From Halomonas chromatireducens (GTDB taxonomy: Bacteria; Pseudomonadota; Gammaproteobacteria; Pseudomonadales; Halomonadaceae): DNA of 64,000 bases. The DNA lies in assembly GCF_001545155.1 (NCBI RefSeq), contig NZ_CP014226.1, forward strand, positions 26,463 through 90,462, given 5' to 3'. Shown piece by piece: positions 8,868 through 18,276 of the stretch (position 1 is the first letter of the stretch; the number at the start of each line of letters is the position of its first letter). Below the pieces are notes generated by a model. That model was not told where the DNA came from. It worked only from the letters and a program-made list of their open reading frames with translations, and ran no database searches. The translations under genes and the position numbers were made by a program.

Positions 8868-9221
8868 TCAGCCTTTGGAAAGGCGGCGAGAGTTGGCGCT
8901 GCTGCGGCGATGATAGGGAGTCAGGGTGCGGCGGCTAGTGACCCACCAGGGGGTATTCTGGCCGAACGCCATGCCCAGCATAGCTTTCTGAATTTCAAAT
9001 CCGGTTTCCAGGCTGGCCTCGAGCTTCTCGCTCACCATTTTCCGGTTCTCCTTGATCATCCTGGCGCTGTTGGGCGCCTGGGTTTGCCAGAGGCCATTGC
9101 GCAGGGTGATGGTAGAGATCGAGGTCGACCAGAGTTCGAATGCCATGACGCCGAGCTTCCAGACGTCCATCATGGCTGCGGGGTTGAGCGGGACCAGCGA
9201 ATAGGGGGTGAACGTCTTCAT
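8868..9221 (-). CDS. Small phasin-like protein
   Basis: Protein of 117 residues starting 'MKTFTPYSLVPLNPAAMM'. The central part is amphipathic and helical ('SARMIKENRKMVSEKLEAS'), similar in pattern to phasins and other polyhydroxyalkanoate granule-associated proteins, which are common in Halomonas. The C terminus is basic ('SRRTLTPYHRRSSANSRRL'). The start follows 'AAGGA'. The family assignment is an inference from size and helical pattern; no diagnostic motif exists. It lies downstream of fba on the same strand but behind a strong terminator, so it probably has its own promoter. Confidence 0.6.
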   Translation of the reverse strand: MKTFTPYSLVPLNPAAMMDVWKLGVMAFELWSTSISTITLRNGLWQTQAPNSARMIKENRKMVSEKLEASLETGFEIQKAMLGMAFGQNTPWWVTSRRTLTPYHRRSSANSRRLSKG

Positions 9222-9332
9222 GGGTGCGTCCTTGTGCAGGGAGTGAAATACACTATCGGCAGTCTGAGTGCCTCGCTGGCCGGATAACAATAACCTGGGT
9301 TGCCTTCGCCTGGGTGCCTGGCAAAAGAAGAC

Positions 9333-9358
9333 AAAAAAGGCGGCCATCCAGGCCGCCT
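9333..9358 (-). terminator. Intrinsic terminator of fba
   Basis: Read on the minus strand, an 8-bp GC stem ('AGGCGGCC' / 'GGCCGCCT', 5-base loop) is followed by six T residues, directly after the fba stop codon. This is a classical Rho-independent terminator. Confidence 0.85.
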
Positions 9359-9378
9359 CGGCGTATCAAGGCAATGCG

Positions 9379-10443
9379 TTACTTCACCTTCGGGTCCAGC
9401 TCGCCCCGTTCGTAGCGCAGGAACATCTCCTCGAGGTTGATCGGCTTGATGCGGCTGGCGTTGCCGGCACAGCCGAAGGCCTCGTAGCGGGCGATGCAGA
9501 CGTCGCGCATGGCGCTGACGGTCTCCTTGAGAAACTTGCGCGGGTCGAACTCGGACGGGTTCTGGGCCAGGAAGCGACGCACCGCGCCGGTGGAGGCCAG
9601 GCGCAGGTCGCTGTCGATGTTGACCTTGCGCACGCCGTGCTTGATGCCCTCGACGATCTCCTCGACCGGCACGCCGTAGGTCTCGGGGATCTCGCCGCCG
9701 AACTCGTTGATGATCGCCAGCCACTCCTGGGGCACCGAAGAGGAGCCGTGCATCACCAGGTGGGTGTCGGGGATGCGGGCGTGGATCTCCTTGATGCGCT
9801 GGATCGACAGCGTATCGCCGGTGGGCGGCTTGGTGAACTTGTAGGCGCCATGGCTGGTGCCGATGGCGATGGCCAGGGCGTCGACCTGGGTCGCCTTGAC
9901 GAAATCGGCGGCCTCCTCGGGGTCGGTGAGCAGCTGGTCCATGTCCAGCTTGCCCTCGGCGCCGATGCCGTCCTCCTCGCCGGCCATGCCGGTCTCCAGG
10001 CTGCCCAGGCAACCCAGCTCGCCCTCCACCGAGACGCCGCAGGCGTGGGCCATCTCCACGGTACGGCGGGTGACGTCGACGTTGTAGTCGTAATCCATCG
10101 GCGTCTTGCCGTCTTCACCCAGTGAACCGTCCATCATCACCGAAGAGAAGCCCAGCTGGATGGAGCGCTGGCACACTGCGGGGCTGGTGCCATGGTCCTG
10201 ATGCATGACCACCGGAATGTGCGGGAATTCCTCCACGGCGGCGAGAATCAGGTGGCGAAGGAAGGGTGCGCCGGCGTACTTGCGGGCGCCGGCGGAGGCC
10301 TGGACGATGACCGGGGAGTCGGTCTTGTCGGCGGCTTCCATGATGGCCCGCATCTGCTCGAGGTTGTTGACGTTGAAAGCCGGAACGCCGTAGCCGTATT
10401 CGGCGGCGTGGTCCAGCATCTGGCGCATGCTGATCAGTGCCAT
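9379..10443 (-). CDS. fba: Fructose-bisphosphate aldolase, class II
   Basis: Zinc-dependent aldolase that interconverts fructose-1,6-bisphosphate with dihydroxyacetone phosphate and glyceraldehyde-3-phosphate. The 354-residue protein shows the metal site in 'MHQDHGTSP' (about residues 80-88), 'VEGELGCLG', '[10 protein letters not shown]' and '[13 protein letters not shown]', and the phosphate-binding '[14 protein letters not shown]'. The size and motifs fit the 354-residue proteobacterial subtype next to pgk. The start is the ATG following 'GGCAGGTAA'; upstream in-frame codons run through a tandem repeat and are unlikely to be translated. It is downstream of pgk and epd on the same strand. 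A class I aldolase (fbaB) lies 5 kb away. Confidence 0.96.
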   Translation of the reverse strand: MALISMRQMLDHAAEYGYGVPAFNVNNLEQMRAIMEAADKTDSPVIVQASAGARKYAGAPFLRHLILAAVEEFPHIPVVMHQDHGTSPAVCQRSIQLGFSSVMMDGSLGEDGKTPMDYDYNVDVTRRTVEMAHACGVSVEGELGCLGSLETGMAGEEDGIGAEGKLDMDQLLTDPEEAADFVKATQVDALAIAIGTSHGAYKFTKPPTGDTLSIQRIKEIHARIPDTHLVMHGSSSVPQEWLAIINEFGGEIPETYGVPVEEIVEGIKHGVRKVNIDSDLRLASTGAVRRFLAQNPSEFDPRKFLKETVSAMRDVCIARYEAFGCAGNASRIKPINLEEMFLRYERGELDPKVK

Positions 10444-10456
10444 GAAATTACCTGCC

Positions 10457-10508
10457 TCTGTGTGCAATCTGTCTATGCAACCGGTCTGTGCAATCGGTCT
10501 GTGCAATG
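10457..10508. repeat. 13-bp tandem repeat in the fba leader
   Basis: The sequence 'TGCAA' recurs at exactly 13-bp steps (10463, 10476, 10489, 10502), within units resembling 'TGCAAYCGGTCTG'. The array begins about 14 bp upstream of the fba start codon, so it lies in the pgk-fba intergenic leader. It could affect mRNA structure or be a binding array; no function is shown. Confidence 0.7.
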
Positions 10509-10509
10509 A

Positions 10510-10531
10510 CGGCGCGGCCGTGGCCGCGCCG
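10510..10531 (-). terminator. Hairpin between pgk and fba
   Basis: A perfect 10-bp stem ('CGGCGCGGCC' / 'GGCCGCGCCG') lies downstream of pgk. There is no good T run on the minus strand, so it may be a weak terminator, an RNase-stable 3' end or a processing site within a pgk-fba message. Confidence 0.5.
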
Positions 10532-10555
10532 ATTAAGGTGCCGCTGTGAGTCGTC

Positions 10556-11722
10556 TCAGCGTGCGGCGGCGTCTTCCAGGGCCTTCACCGCCGGCAGTGT
10601 CTTGCCTTCCACGTATTCGAGGAAGGCCCCGCCACCGGTGGAGATATAGGAGACGCGATCGCTGATGCCGTACTTGTCGATGGCGGCCAGGGTATCGCCG
10701 CCACCGGCGATGGAGAAGCCGTTGCTCTCGGCGATGGCCCGTGACAGCGCCTCGGTGCCGTGGCCGAACTGGTCGATCTCGAACACGCCGACGGGGCCGT
10801 TCCACAGGATGGTGCCGGCGTCCTTGAGCAGCCCGGCCAGGCGGCCGGCGGTATCGGGGCCGATGTCGAGAATCATTTCGTCGTCGCCCACCTGATCCAC
10901 CGGCTTGACCACGGCGGAGGCCTGCTCGGAGAACTCCGTCGCGACGACCACGTCGGTGGGCAGGGGGATCTCGACCCGTGTCATCAGTTCCTTGGCCTGG
11001 CCGACCAGATCGGCTTCATGCAGTGACTTGCCGACATTGTACCCGGCTGCCGCAATGAAGGTGTTGGCGATACCGCCGCCGACGATCAGCTGGTCGCACT
11101 TCTCGGAGAGGGCGTTGAGCACGTCGAGCTTGGTGGAGACCTTGGAGCCACCGACGATGGCAACCATGGGGCGCTTCGGCGTGGCCAGCGCCTTCTTCAG
11201 GGCGTCGAGCTCGGCGGCCAGCAGCGGGCCGGCGCAGGCCTGGGGGGCGAAGCGTGCCACGCCATGGGTGGAGGCCTGGGCGCGGTGGGCGGTGCCGAAG
11301 GCGTCCATGACGAAGATATCGCACAGCTCGGCATACTGCCGGGAAAGCGTCTCGTCGTCGCCCTTCTCACCGACATTGAAGCGTACGTTCTCGAGCAGCA
11401 CGACTTCGCCGTCGGCCAGGTCCAGCGAGGCGTCCAGATACTCCTTGATCAGGGTGACCGGGCGGCCGAGCAGCTGGCCCAGGTGCTCGGCCACCGGGGC
11501 CAGCGAGAACTCCTCGGCCGGCTCGCCTTCGGTGGGGCGGCCCAGGTGGCTCATGAGCATCACCTTGGCACCGGCGTCACGGGCGGCCTTGATCGTCGGC
11601 AGGCAGGCCCGCAGACGGGCATCGCTGCTCACCTTGCCGTGCTTGACGGGTACGTTCAGGTCCTCGCGGATCAGCACGCGCTGTCCGGAGAGGTCGAGGT
11701 CGGTCATCTTGAGCACGTTCAT
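10556..11722 (-). CDS. pgk: Phosphoglycerate kinase
   Basis: Glycolytic and gluconeogenic enzyme transferring phosphate between 1,3-bisphosphoglycerate and ADP. The 388-residue length is typical. The N-terminal substrate site is visible as '[13 protein letters not shown]' (about residues 15-27) and '[11 protein letters not shown]', then 'LLENVRF'. The C-terminal nucleotide-binding domain carries 'VGGSKVSTK', '[11 protein letters not shown]' and the glycine-rich 'IAGGGDT' with 'ISTGGGA'. It lies between epd and fba, the gene order seen in many pseudomonads and halomonads, and is likely transcribed with one or both. Confidence 0.97.
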   Translation of the reverse strand: MNVLKMTDLDLSGQRVLIREDLNVPVKHGKVSSDARLRACLPTIKAARDAGAKVMLMSHLGRPTEGEPAEEFSLAPVAEHLGQLLGRPVTLIKEYLDASLDLADGEVVLLENVRFNVGEKGDDETLSRQYAELCDIFVMDAFGTAHRAQASTHGVARFAPQACAGPLLAAELDALKKALATPKRPMVAIVGGSKVSTKLDVLNALSEKCDQLIVGGGIANTFIAAAGYNVGKSLHEADLVGQAKELMTRVEIPLPTDVVVATEFSEQASAVVKPVDQVGDDEMILDIGPDTAGRLAGLLKDAGTILWNGPVGVFEIDQFGHGTEALSRAIAESNGFSIAGGGDTLAAIDKYGISDRVSYISTGGGAFLEYVEGKTLPAVKALEDAAAR

Positions 11723-11785
11723 CGGGGCGTCTTCCTCATTTGAGAAACCGAAGCGGGGTCATTGGAGCAGGGCATGGTAACTGGC

Positions 11786-12811
11786 TCATGGGCTGTCCGT
11801 GGGCATGGCCGCGAGCCGCTGGCTCACGTCGAGCATGCGGTTGGCAAAGCCCCATTCATTGTCGAACCAGCACAGCAGCTTGATCAGGCGGCCGCCCGCC
11901 ACCCGGGTCTGAGTGGCGTCCACGATACCCGAGCGGGGGTCGTGGTTGAAGTCGCTGGAGGCCATGGGCTCCTCGGTATAGCCCAGCAGCCCGGCCAGGT
12001 GGCCCTGGCAGGCGTGGCGCAGCAGGGCGTTGACCTGGGCGGCCGAAGTATCGCGGCGGACGCAGATCGACAGGTCCATGGCCGAGACGTTGATGGTCGG
12101 CACCCGCATGTGCAGGCACTCGAAGCGGCCGGCCAGGTGCGGCATCAGGCGGTTGATGCCGCGCGCCAGGCTGGTGTCCACCGGGACGATGGAGTGCATC
12201 GCCGAGCGGGTCAGGCGCAGGTCGGTCTGGTGGTAGGCGTCGATCACCGGCTGGTCGTTCATGGCCGAGTGTACGGTGGTGGTCACGCCGTGCTCGATGC
12301 CCAGCGCCTCATCGAGCACGGTGAGTACCGGTATCAGGCAATTGGTGGTACAGGAGGCCGCCGAGACGATGCGTTGGTGCGGTGCCAGGGCGTCGTCGTT
12401 GATGCCGCAGACGATGGTGGCATCCACGTCGCTCTCCGCCGGCTGGGAGAAGAGCAGGCGGCCGGCGCCGGCGGCAAGGTGGCGCTCTGCCGTGGCGCGA
12501 TCCTTGAAGCTGCCCGAGCATTCCAGCACCAGGTCGATGCCCAGCGCGCCCCAGGGCAGCCGTGACGGATCGGCTTCCGAGAGAATTCGTATCGGGCGTC
12601 CGTTGACCACGAGCCGGCCTTTTTCTGCCGTGACGCTGCCGGGGAAGCGGCCGTGGGTGGTGTCGTAGCGGGTCAGGTAGGCGATGGTGTCCAGGTCGGA
12701 CAGTTCGTTGATCGCCACGACTTCCAGTTCGGGAGCATGGCGTTCTTCCAGGGCGCGCAGCACGCACTGGCCGATACGACCGTAACCGTTGATGGCGATG
12801 CGATGGGCCAT
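11786..12811 (-). CDS. epd: Erythrose-4-phosphate dehydrogenase
   Basis: NAD-dependent dehydrogenase of the GAPDH fold, 341 residues. The Rossmann motif is 'INGYGRIGQCVLRAL' and the catalytic cysteine is in 'AASCTTNCLIP' (about residues 151-161). The stretch 'VHSAMNDQPVIDAYH' separates Epd from true GAPDH, which has a 'YTATQ' motif there. Epd oxidises erythrose-4-phosphate to 4-phosphoerythronate for pyridoxal-5'-phosphate synthesis. The start at 'MAHRIAING' removes an 11-codon extension; the closest Shine-Dalgarno is a little distant ('AGGAG', 14 bases). Position upstream of pgk supports the call. Confidence 0.9.
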   Translation of the reverse strand: MAHRIAINGYGRIGQCVLRALEERHAPELEVVAINELSDLDTIAYLTRYDTTHGRFPGSVTAEKGRLVVNGRPIRILSEADPSRLPWGALGIDLVLECSGSFKDRATAERHLAAGAGRLLFSQPAESDVDATIVCGINDDALAPHQRIVSAASCTTNCLIPVLTVLDEALGIEHGVTTTVHSAMNDQPVIDAYHQTDLRLTRSAMHSIVPVDTSLARGINRLMPHLAGRFECLHMRVPTINVSAMDLSICVRRDTSAAQVNALLRHACQGHLAGLLGYTEEPMASSDFNHDPRSGIVDATQTRVAGGRLIKLLCWFDNEWGFANRMLDVSQRLAAMPTDSP

Positions 12812-12885
12812 GTGGCTGCCTGGCACTCCTGAAGCGGGGGACACAAGCCGGCGATTCTAGCGCATTTGCGGGCCTAGCGTCTGCT

Positions 12886-13608
12886 CTAGAGCCCCACCAG
12901 TCGCCAGGCGAGGGGCAGGAAGAGAGCGCTGAAGATGCCGGTCAGGCTCATGCCCAGCGAGGCGAAGGCGCCGGCGGTGGTCCCGTATTCGAAAGCGCGT
13001 ACCGTACCGATCACATGGCCGTTGACGCCCAGGACGAAGCCCAGTACCCGCTCGTCGCGGATACCCAGCCAGCGAGACAGTAGTCCGACGAAGGCGGTGG
13101 CCATCACGCCGGTGATCAACAGGCCGCCCATCATCAGGGGAATGACCCCGCCGAGCTGCTCGGTGATGCCCATGGCGATCGGTGCGGTCACCGACTTTGG
13201 CGCCAGGGAGGCGAGTACCTCGGGCGTGGCGCCGAGCAGCCAGGCGAGCCCCACCGAGTAGAGCGCGGCCAGCATGGCCGCCGGGGGCAGGGTGCAGAGG
13301 ACCGGAAGCCAGAGCTCGCGAATGCGCGGCAGCTGTTGGTATAGCGGCACGGCCAGTGCCACGGTGGCGGGGCCGAGCAACAGCATCAGCCAGCCGGCGC
13401 CGGCGCGATAGTCATCGTAGTCGATACCGGTCAGCGCCAGGGTCGCGGCCAGCAGCATCGCGGCGATCAGTACCGCGGGGCACCAGCTCGGCTTGCCCAG
13501 GCGCAGGAATAGACGTGCGCCGGTGAGGTAGGCGGCCAGGGTCAGGAAAATGGCCAGCATGGGTGTCTCGAGCAACACCGATTGCAACCCTGCCAGGCCC
13601 TCATTCAT
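12886..13608 (-). CDS. lrgB: LrgB/CidB-type membrane protein
   Basis: Inner-membrane protein of 240 residues with about seven transmembrane segments, the LrgB/CidB/YohK family. The diagnostic block 'LAPKSVTAPIAMGITEQLGG' spans about residues 137-156. The C terminus contains 'GVNGHVIGTVRAFEYG', also family-typical. These proteins work with a small LrgA-type partner, affecting murein hydrolase activity in Gram-positives and glycolate or pyruvate transport in plants and some bacteria; the role here is open. The start overlaps the end of lrgA by 8 bp, so the two are translationally coupled. Confidence 0.9.
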   Translation of the reverse strand: MNEGLAGLQSVLLETPMLAIFLTLAAYLTGARLFLRLGKPSWCPAVLIAAMLLAATLALTGIDYDDYRAGAGWLMLLLGPATVALAVPLYQQLPRIRELWLPVLCTLPPAAMLAALYSVGLAWLLGATPEVLASLAPKSVTAPIAMGITEQLGGVIPLMMGGLLITGVMATAFVGLLSRWLGIRDERVLGFVLGVNGHVIGTVRAFEYGTTAGAFASLGMSLTGIFSALFLPLAWRLVGL

Positions 13609-13957
13609 CGGAACCCGCCTTCGGCATGAAGCGCAGCATCAGCCAGAGCGTGGTGGCGACGCTGAGCAGGGTGCCGAGCACCAGCGCCACACCGACGATG
13701 AGCCACTGGCCGGCAAACGCCTCGACGATGAAGAACACCCCCACCACACCGGGCATGATCAGCATGGCCAGTATCGCGATCAGGGGTTGGCTGGCGGACT
13801 GTATTTCCTGGCTGACGCGGCCCCTCATCATCAGCCACAGGGTCAAGGCGAGCATGCCCACCACCCCGGGGGAAACCGGCAGGTGCAGTAGCCATACCAG
13901 GGCCTCTCCCAACAGCAGAAACCCCACCAGCCAGAGAAATCCGTAGAGCGACGACAT
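13601..13957 (-). CDS. lrgA: LrgA/CidA-type holin-like protein
   Basis: Small membrane protein of 118 residues with four hydrophobic segments, the usual LrgA/CidA/YohJ size. The family core is visible in 'LHLPVSPGVVGMLALTLWL' and 'LIAILAMLIMPGVVGVFF'. The start at 'MSSLYGFLWL' follows 'AAGGAATGTC', which is a good ribosome-binding site; an upstream extension of 26 codons lacks one. It is followed by lrgB with an 8-bp overlap. No LysR-type regulator (CidR) is adjacent. Confidence 0.88.
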   Translation of the reverse strand: MSSLYGFLWLVGFLLLGEALVWLLHLPVSPGVVGMLALTLWLMMRGRVSQEIQSASQPLIAILAMLIMPGVVGVFFIVEAFAGQWLIVGVALVLGTLLSVATTLWLMLRFMPKAGSDE

Positions 13958-14019
13958 GACATTCCTTGGCACGAAAATAAGCGGCTCGAAAACCCGTGCG
14001 AAAAACGATAGACCAGGGG

Positions 14020-14046
14020 CTTGAAAACCGCGCAAGCGCTCCTATT
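14020..14046 (+). promoter_or_regulatory. Sigma-32-type heat-shock promoter
   Basis: 'CTTGAAA' is followed after 12-13 bases by 'CTCCTATTT', close to the sigma-32 pattern CTTGAAA / CCCCATNT. It lies about 75 bp upstream of the first Hsp20 start codon. Confidence 0.6.
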
Positions 14047-14120
14047 TGCCTGTATAGGGAGGCTCGGGGTCAACCCGGCCGCCTTCTGACCCCAACCCGA
14101 CTACGTAGGAGGTGTTCGCC

Positions 14121-14588
14121 ATGTTCGGAGATCTCAGGCGTTTCGACAGTGGGCCGCTGCGGGGAGCGGACCGGTTCCGGGAGCTGCTGGACGAGCTGTT
14201 TCCCGACCCCGGCCTCGCCAACATCCGTTCGGTGCCCACGGGCAGTTTTCCCATGATCAACATCGGCCGTACCGACGATGCGGTGCGAGTCTATGTCTTT
14301 GCGGCCGGGCTGTCAGCCGATGAGATGGAGATCAGTATCCAGGACAATGTCTTGACGCTGCAGGGGCGGCGTGCCGATGACGATACGGCGACGCAGGAGA
14401 GTGGCCAGCGCCCCTATTTCCGGCGTGAGCGCAGCAGGGGCGAGTTCTCCCGCTCCATCGCGCTGCCGGAAGGGCTGGATTCCGATCGCGCCGAGGCACG
14501 CTCGAAGAACGGTGTCTTCGTGATCCACCTGCCCAAGCGTGAAGAGCTCAAGCCGCGTCGTATCGAAATTCAATCCCATGATGCTTGA
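14121..14588 (+). CDS. Hsp20-family small heat-shock protein (first of pair)
   Basis: ATP-independent chaperone of 155 residues that binds unfolding proteins. The alpha-crystallin domain covers about residues 50-145 and includes 'DDAVRVYVFAAGLSADEM', 'LTLQGRR', the family signature 'FRRERSRGEFSRSIALPEGL' and 'SKNGVFVIHLPK'. An I-x-I-like tail is not obvious ('RRIEIQSHDA' gives 'IEI'). The start follows 'GGAGG' with good spacing. A sigma-32-like promoter lies upstream. It forms a pair with a second Hsp20 22 bp downstream, probably as one operon. Confidence 0.93.
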   Translation: MFGDLRRFDSGPLRGADRFRELLDELFPDPGLANIRSVPTGSFPMINIGRTDDAVRVYVFAAGLSADEMEISIQDNVLTLQGRRADDDTATQESGQRPYFRRERSRGEFSRSIALPEGLDSDRAEARSKNGVFVIHLPKREELKPRRIEIQSHDA

Positions 14589-14610
14589 CGACTGAGGGAG
14601 GTGAACCGCC

Positions 14611-15012
14611 ATGAACGATGTCACACGTCGTGATACGCCCCGCGAGCCTGCCGAGACTCAGGCCTCCGAGCGGGATCTCGGCAGGGCGCTGCAGCCAGCG
14701 GTGGATATCCGTGAAGAGGGCAACGCTCTGCACCTGATTGCCGATATGCCCGGCGTCACGTCCGATTCGCTGAGCATCGAGGTGGACAATAGCGTGCTGA
14801 GCATCGAGGGAGAGATCCGCCTCGACATGCCGGAGGGGATGTCGGCGATCTATGCCGAGGTGCAGGCACAGCGCTTCGCTCGTCGCTTCACCCTCAGCCA
14901 CGAGATCGATGCCGGTGCGATCGAGGCTCGACTCGACAACGGCGTCCTGCACCTGCTGCTGCCGAAGAAGCAGACCCACCATCGGCGTCGCATCGAGATC
15001 AGGGCAGCCTGA
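14611..15012 (+). CDS. Hsp20-family small heat-shock protein (second of pair)
   Basis: Small chaperone of 133 residues, divergent from its upstream partner. The alpha-crystallin domain runs from 'PAVDIREEGNALHLIADMPG' to the C terminus and contains 'VLSIEGEI', 'FARRFTLSHEIDAGAIEARL' and 'DNGVLHLLLPK'. The C-terminal tail ends 'RRIEIRAA', carrying an IEI anchor motif used for oligomer assembly. 'GGGAGGTGAACCGCC' precedes the ATG. Paired class A-like and class B-like Hsp20 proteins often form mixed oligomers; that is an inference here. A strong terminator follows. Confidence 0.93.
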   Translation: MNDVTRRDTPREPAETQASERDLGRALQPAVDIREEGNALHLIADMPGVTSDSLSIEVDNSVLSIEGEIRLDMPEGMSAIYAEVQAQRFARRFTLSHEIDAGAIEARLDNGVLHLLLPKKQTHHRRRIEIRAA

Positions 15013-15029
15013 GCGACTGTCGCTCTTCG

Positions 15030-15056
15030 AGGCGCCCTCCCATCGGGAGGGCGCCT
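15030..15056 (+). terminator. Terminator after the Hsp20 pair
   Basis: A perfect 12-bp stem ('AGGCGCCCTCCC' / 'GGGAGGGCGCCT', ATC loop) followed by 'GCATTTGC'. It sits 18 bp after the stop codon of the second Hsp20 gene. Confidence 0.7.
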
Positions 15057-15138
15057 GCATTTGCAAGCGAGGCGCGCGCTCGGTACGGTTTCCACTACGC
15101 TGGGGAAAGTGAAGGCCAAAACCAAGGAGAGGAGCAAT

Positions 15139-16191
15139 ATGACTGATATTCCCCAACTACTGGGTGACGACGCCGACTACCTGCTTGATCACCGCTGCCG
15201 CGGCTTTCCTCGTGAGCAGCTGCACCTGCCCGGCCCCGATTTCATCGACCGGGTAATGAGCGACAGCGACCGCAGCCCCGCCGTGCTGCGCAACCTGCAG
15301 GCGCTGTTCAATCATGGCCGCCTGGCGGGTACCGGCTACCTGAGCCTGCTGCCGGTCGATCAGGGCATCGAGCACTCCGCCGGCGCCTCCTTCGCACCCA
15401 ACCCGCGCTACTTCGACCCGGCCAACATCGTCGAGCTGGCGCTGGAGGGGGGCTGCAATGGCGTTGCCTCGACGCTCGGCGTGCTGTCCTCGGTGGCGCG
15501 CCGCTATGCCCATCGCATTCCCATGATTCTCAAGCTCAACCACAACGAGACCCTGACCTATCCGGCGCTCTATGACCAGACGCTGTTCGCCGAGGTGGAG
15601 CAGGCCCACGACATGGGCTGTGCCGCGGTGGGTGCGACCATCTATTTCGGTTCGCCGGAAAGCCGGCGACAGATCATGGAGATCAGCGAGGCCTTCGAGC
15701 GGGCCCATCAGCTGGGTATGGCGACGGTGCTCTGGGCCTACCTGCGCAACCCGGGCTTCAAGCAGGACGGCAAGGATTACCACGTGGCCGCCGATCTCAC
15801 CGGCCAGGCCAACCACCTCGCCTCGACGCTGAAGGCGGATATCGTCAAGCAGAAGCTGCCGGAAACCAACGGCGGCTACAGCGATATCGGCTTTGGCCAT
15901 ACCCACGTCAGGGTCTACGAGGAACTGACCTCCGATCATCCCATCGACCTGGCTCGATACCAGGTAGCCTGCTGCTATATGGGGCGCGCCGGGCTGATCA
16001 ACTCCGGGGGCGGCTCCAAGGGCAATACGGACCTGGGCGAGGCGGTGCGTACCGCGGTGATCAACAAGCGTGCCGGCGGCATGGGGCTGATCTCCGGCCG
16101 CAAGGCCTTCCAGAAGCCGGTTACCGAAGGCGTGGAGCTGCTCCAGGCCATCCAGGACGTCTATCTGGACAGTGGCGTGACTGTCGCCTGA
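15139..16191 (+). CDS. fbaB: Fructose-bisphosphate aldolase, class I (FbaB/DhnA type)
   Basis: Schiff-base aldolase of 350 residues, the same length as E. coli FbaB, catalysing the same reaction as Fba but without a metal. Family features are '[17 protein letters not shown]' (about residues 70-86), '[12 protein letters not shown]' with a candidate lysine, and '[11 protein letters not shown]'-like sequence near the middle ('[19 protein letters not shown]'). The C-terminal phosphate loop region is 'INSGGGSKG' and '[10 protein letters not shown]'. The start follows 'AAGGAGAGGAGC'. It is monocistronic, bounded by the Hsp20 terminator and a bidirectional terminator shared with tktA. It may serve gluconeogenesis while class II Fba serves glycolysis, as in E. 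coli. Confidence 0.93.
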   Translation: MTDIPQLLGDDADYLLDHRCRGFPREQLHLPGPDFIDRVMSDSDRSPAVLRNLQALFNHGRLAGTGYLSLLPVDQGIEHSAGASFAPNPRYFDPANIVELALEGGCNGVASTLGVLSSVARRYAHRIPMILKLNHNETLTYPALYDQTLFAEVEQAHDMGCAAVGATIYFGSPESRRQIMEISEAFERAHQLGMATVLWAYLRNPGFKQDGKDYHVAADLTGQANHLASTLKADIVKQKLPETNGGYSDIGFGHTHVRVYEELTSDHPIDLARYQVACCYMGRAGLINSGGGSKGNTDLGEAVRTAVINKRAGGMGLISGRKAFQKPVTEGVELLQAIQDVYLDSGVTVA

Positions 16192-16219
16192 GCCTGCATC
16201 CAGGCCAAAGGGAAGGAAA

Positions 16220-16248
16220 AAGGGCGCGACCAGTCAGGTCGCGCCCTT
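16220..16248. terminator. Bidirectional terminator between fbaB and tktA
   Basis: A 12-bp perfect stem ('AAGGGCGCGACC' / 'GGTCGCGCCCTT', AGTCA loop) lies between two convergent genes. The A tract before it and the T-rich bases after it suit termination in both directions. Confidence 0.8.
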
Positions 16249-16284
16249 ACTATTACCGTGCATACCGCTCAATGCCGCTGCTAA

Positions 16285-18276
16285 TCAGCCCAGCAGCTCC
16301 TGGGCCTGCTTGACGACGTTATCGACGGTGAAGCCGAAGTGCTTGAACAGGTCGCCCGCCGGGGCGGATTCACCGTAGGTATGCATGCCGATCACCCGGC
16401 CGTCGAGGCCCACGTACTTGTACCAGTAGTCGGCGTGGCCGGCCTCGATGGCAATACGCTTGGTCACCGCTTTCGGCAGCACGCTATCGCGGTACTCGGC
16501 GTCCTGACCGTCGAAGCGATAGGCCGAAGGCATCGAGACCACGCGAACCGCATGACCCTGCCCTTCCAGTTCGGCGGCGGCCTCCATGGCCAGGCCGACC
16601 TCGGAGCCGGTGGCGATCAGGATCAGCGCCGGTGTGCCCGCGCAGTCGCGCAGGATGTACCCGCCGCGTTGGATCTCGGCCAGCTGCTGCTTGGTGCGCG
16701 CCTGGTGCGGCAGGTTCTGGCGCGACAGCACCAGCGCCGTGGGTCCGGAATTGCGCTTGATGGCGGCATCCCAGGCGGCGGCGGTCTCCACCGCGTCGCA
16801 GGGGCGCCAGGTGGAAAGGTTCGGCGTGGTGCGCAGGTTGGTCAGCTGCTCGATGGGCTGGTGGGTGGGGCCGTCCTCGCCCAGGCCGATGGAGTCGTGG
16901 GTGAAGACGTAGACGGCACGCTTGCCCATCAGTGCCGCCATGCGCACCGAGTTGCGCATGTACTCCATGAAGATCAGGAAGGTGGCGCCGTAGGGAATGA
17001 ACCCACCGTGGAGCACGATGCCGTTCATGATCGCGCCCATGCCGAACTCGCGCACGCCGTAGTGCAGGTAGTTGCCGCTGGCATCCTCTTTGGAGATCGC
17101 CTTGGCGCCGCTCCAGAAGGTCAGGTTGGAGGGCGCCAGGTCGGCGCTGCCGCCAAGCAGTTCGGGCAGCTGAGGGCCGAGCTCGTTCAGGCAGGCCAGC
17201 GACGCCTTGCGCGAGGCGATGCTCTCGCCCTTCTGCTGGGCCTTCTCGATCAGGGCCTCGCTGGTGATCTCCGTCGGCAGCTTGCACTGGATGCGGCGCA
17301 GGAATTCCTTGGCGAGCGCCGGATGGGCCTCGCGATAGCGCTCGAACCTGGCCTGCCAGGCTTCCTGGGCACTCTTGCCAGCTGCACGGGCGTCCCATCC
17401 CTGGTAAACCGGCTCAGGCACGTGGAAGGGGGCATGGGGCCAGCCGAGCTGCTCGCGGGCTGCGGCGACCTCGTCGTCGCCCAGCGGTGCGCCGTGGCAT
17501 TCCTCCTTGCCCTGCTTGTTGGGGGCGCCGAAGCCAATCACGGTCTTGCAGATGATCAGGCTGGGCCGGTCCTCGTGGCTCTTGGCCAGCTCGATGGCCG
17601 CCTTGACCTCCTCAGGCTTGTGGCCATCGACATTGGGGACCACATGCCAGCCGTAGGACTCGAAGCGCTTGGCGGTATCGTCGGTGAACCAGCCTTCCAC
17701 CTCGCCGTCGATGGAGATGCCGTTGTCGTCGTAGAAGGTGATCAGCTTGCCCAGCCCCAGGGTGCCGGCCAGTGAGCCGACCTCATGGGAGATGCCCTCC
17801 ATCAGGCAGCCGTCACCCACGAAGCACCAGGTGTTATGGTCGACGACGTTGTGCCCCGGGCGGTTGAACTGGGCCGCCAGGGTCTTCTCGGCGATTGCCA
17901 TGCCCACGGCATTGGCCAAGCCCTGGCCCAGCGGGCCGGTGGTGGTCTCGATGCCGGGGGCATAGCCGAATTCCGGATGTCCCGCGGTCTTGGCATGGAG
18001 CTGACGGAAATTCTGCAGCTCCTCGAGGCTGAGGTCGTAGCCGGTCAGGTGCAGCAGCGAGTAGAGCAGCATCGAGCCGTGGCCGTTGGAGAGCACGAAG
18101 CGATCGCGGTCGGGCCATTTCGGGTCGTTGGGGTTGTGCTTCAGGTAGTCGTTCCACAGCACTTCGGCGATATCGGCCATGCCCATTGGGGCGCCGGGGT
18201 GACCGGACTTGGCCTTCTGTACGGCGTCCATGGACAGGGCGCGAATGGCATTGGCCAGTTCGAAACGGGACGGCAT
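16285..18276 (-). CDS. tktA: Transketolase
   Basis: Thiamine-diphosphate enzyme of the pentose phosphate pathway, 663 residues, typical size. The ThDP-binding motif begins '[18 protein letters not shown]' (about residues 154-171). Substrate-phosphate residues are in '[14 protein letters not shown]' near the N terminus. The C-terminal half has '[18 protein letters not shown]' (about residues 460-477), whose glutamate and histidines belong to the active site. The ribosome-binding site 'GAGGAG' precedes the ATG. It is near epd, pgk and fba, with lrgAB, hsp20 and fbaB between them; in related genera tktA-epd-pgk-fba are often contiguous. Confidence 0.97.
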   Translation of the reverse strand: MPSRFELANAIRALSMDAVQKAKSGHPGAPMGMADIAEVLWNDYLKHNPNDPKWPDRDRFVLSNGHGSMLLYSLLHLTGYDLSLEELQNFRQLHAKTAGHPEFGYAPGIETTTGPLGQGLANAVGMAIAEKTLAAQFNRPGHNVVDHNTWCFVGDGCLMEGISHEVGSLAGTLGLGKLITFYDDNGISIDGEVEGWFTDDTAKRFESYGWHVVPNVDGHKPEEVKAAIELAKSHEDRPSLIICKTVIGFGAPNKQGKEECHGAPLGDDEVAAAREQLGWPHAPFHVPEPVYQGWDARAAGKSAQEAWQARFERYREAHPALAKEFLRRIQCKLPTEITSEALIEKAQQKGESIASRKASLACLNELGPQLPELLGGSADLAPSNLTFWSGAKAISKEDASGNYLHYGVREFGMGAIMNGIVLHGGFIPYGATFLIFMEYMRNSVRMAALMGKRAVYVFTHDSIGLGEDGPTHQPIEQLTNLRTTPNLSTWRPCDAVETAAAWDAAIKRNSGPTALVLSRQNLPHQARTKQQLAEIQRGGYILRDCAGTPALILIATGSEVGLAMEAAAELEGQGHAVRVVSMPSAYRFDGQDAEYRDSVLPKAVTKRIAIEAGHADYWYKYVGLDGRVIGMHTYGESAPAGDLFKHFGFTVDNVVKQAQELLG

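Noticed and set aside
16339..17775. 478-codon open frame on the plus strand opposite tktA
   Set aside because: Shadow of transketolase; no family features.
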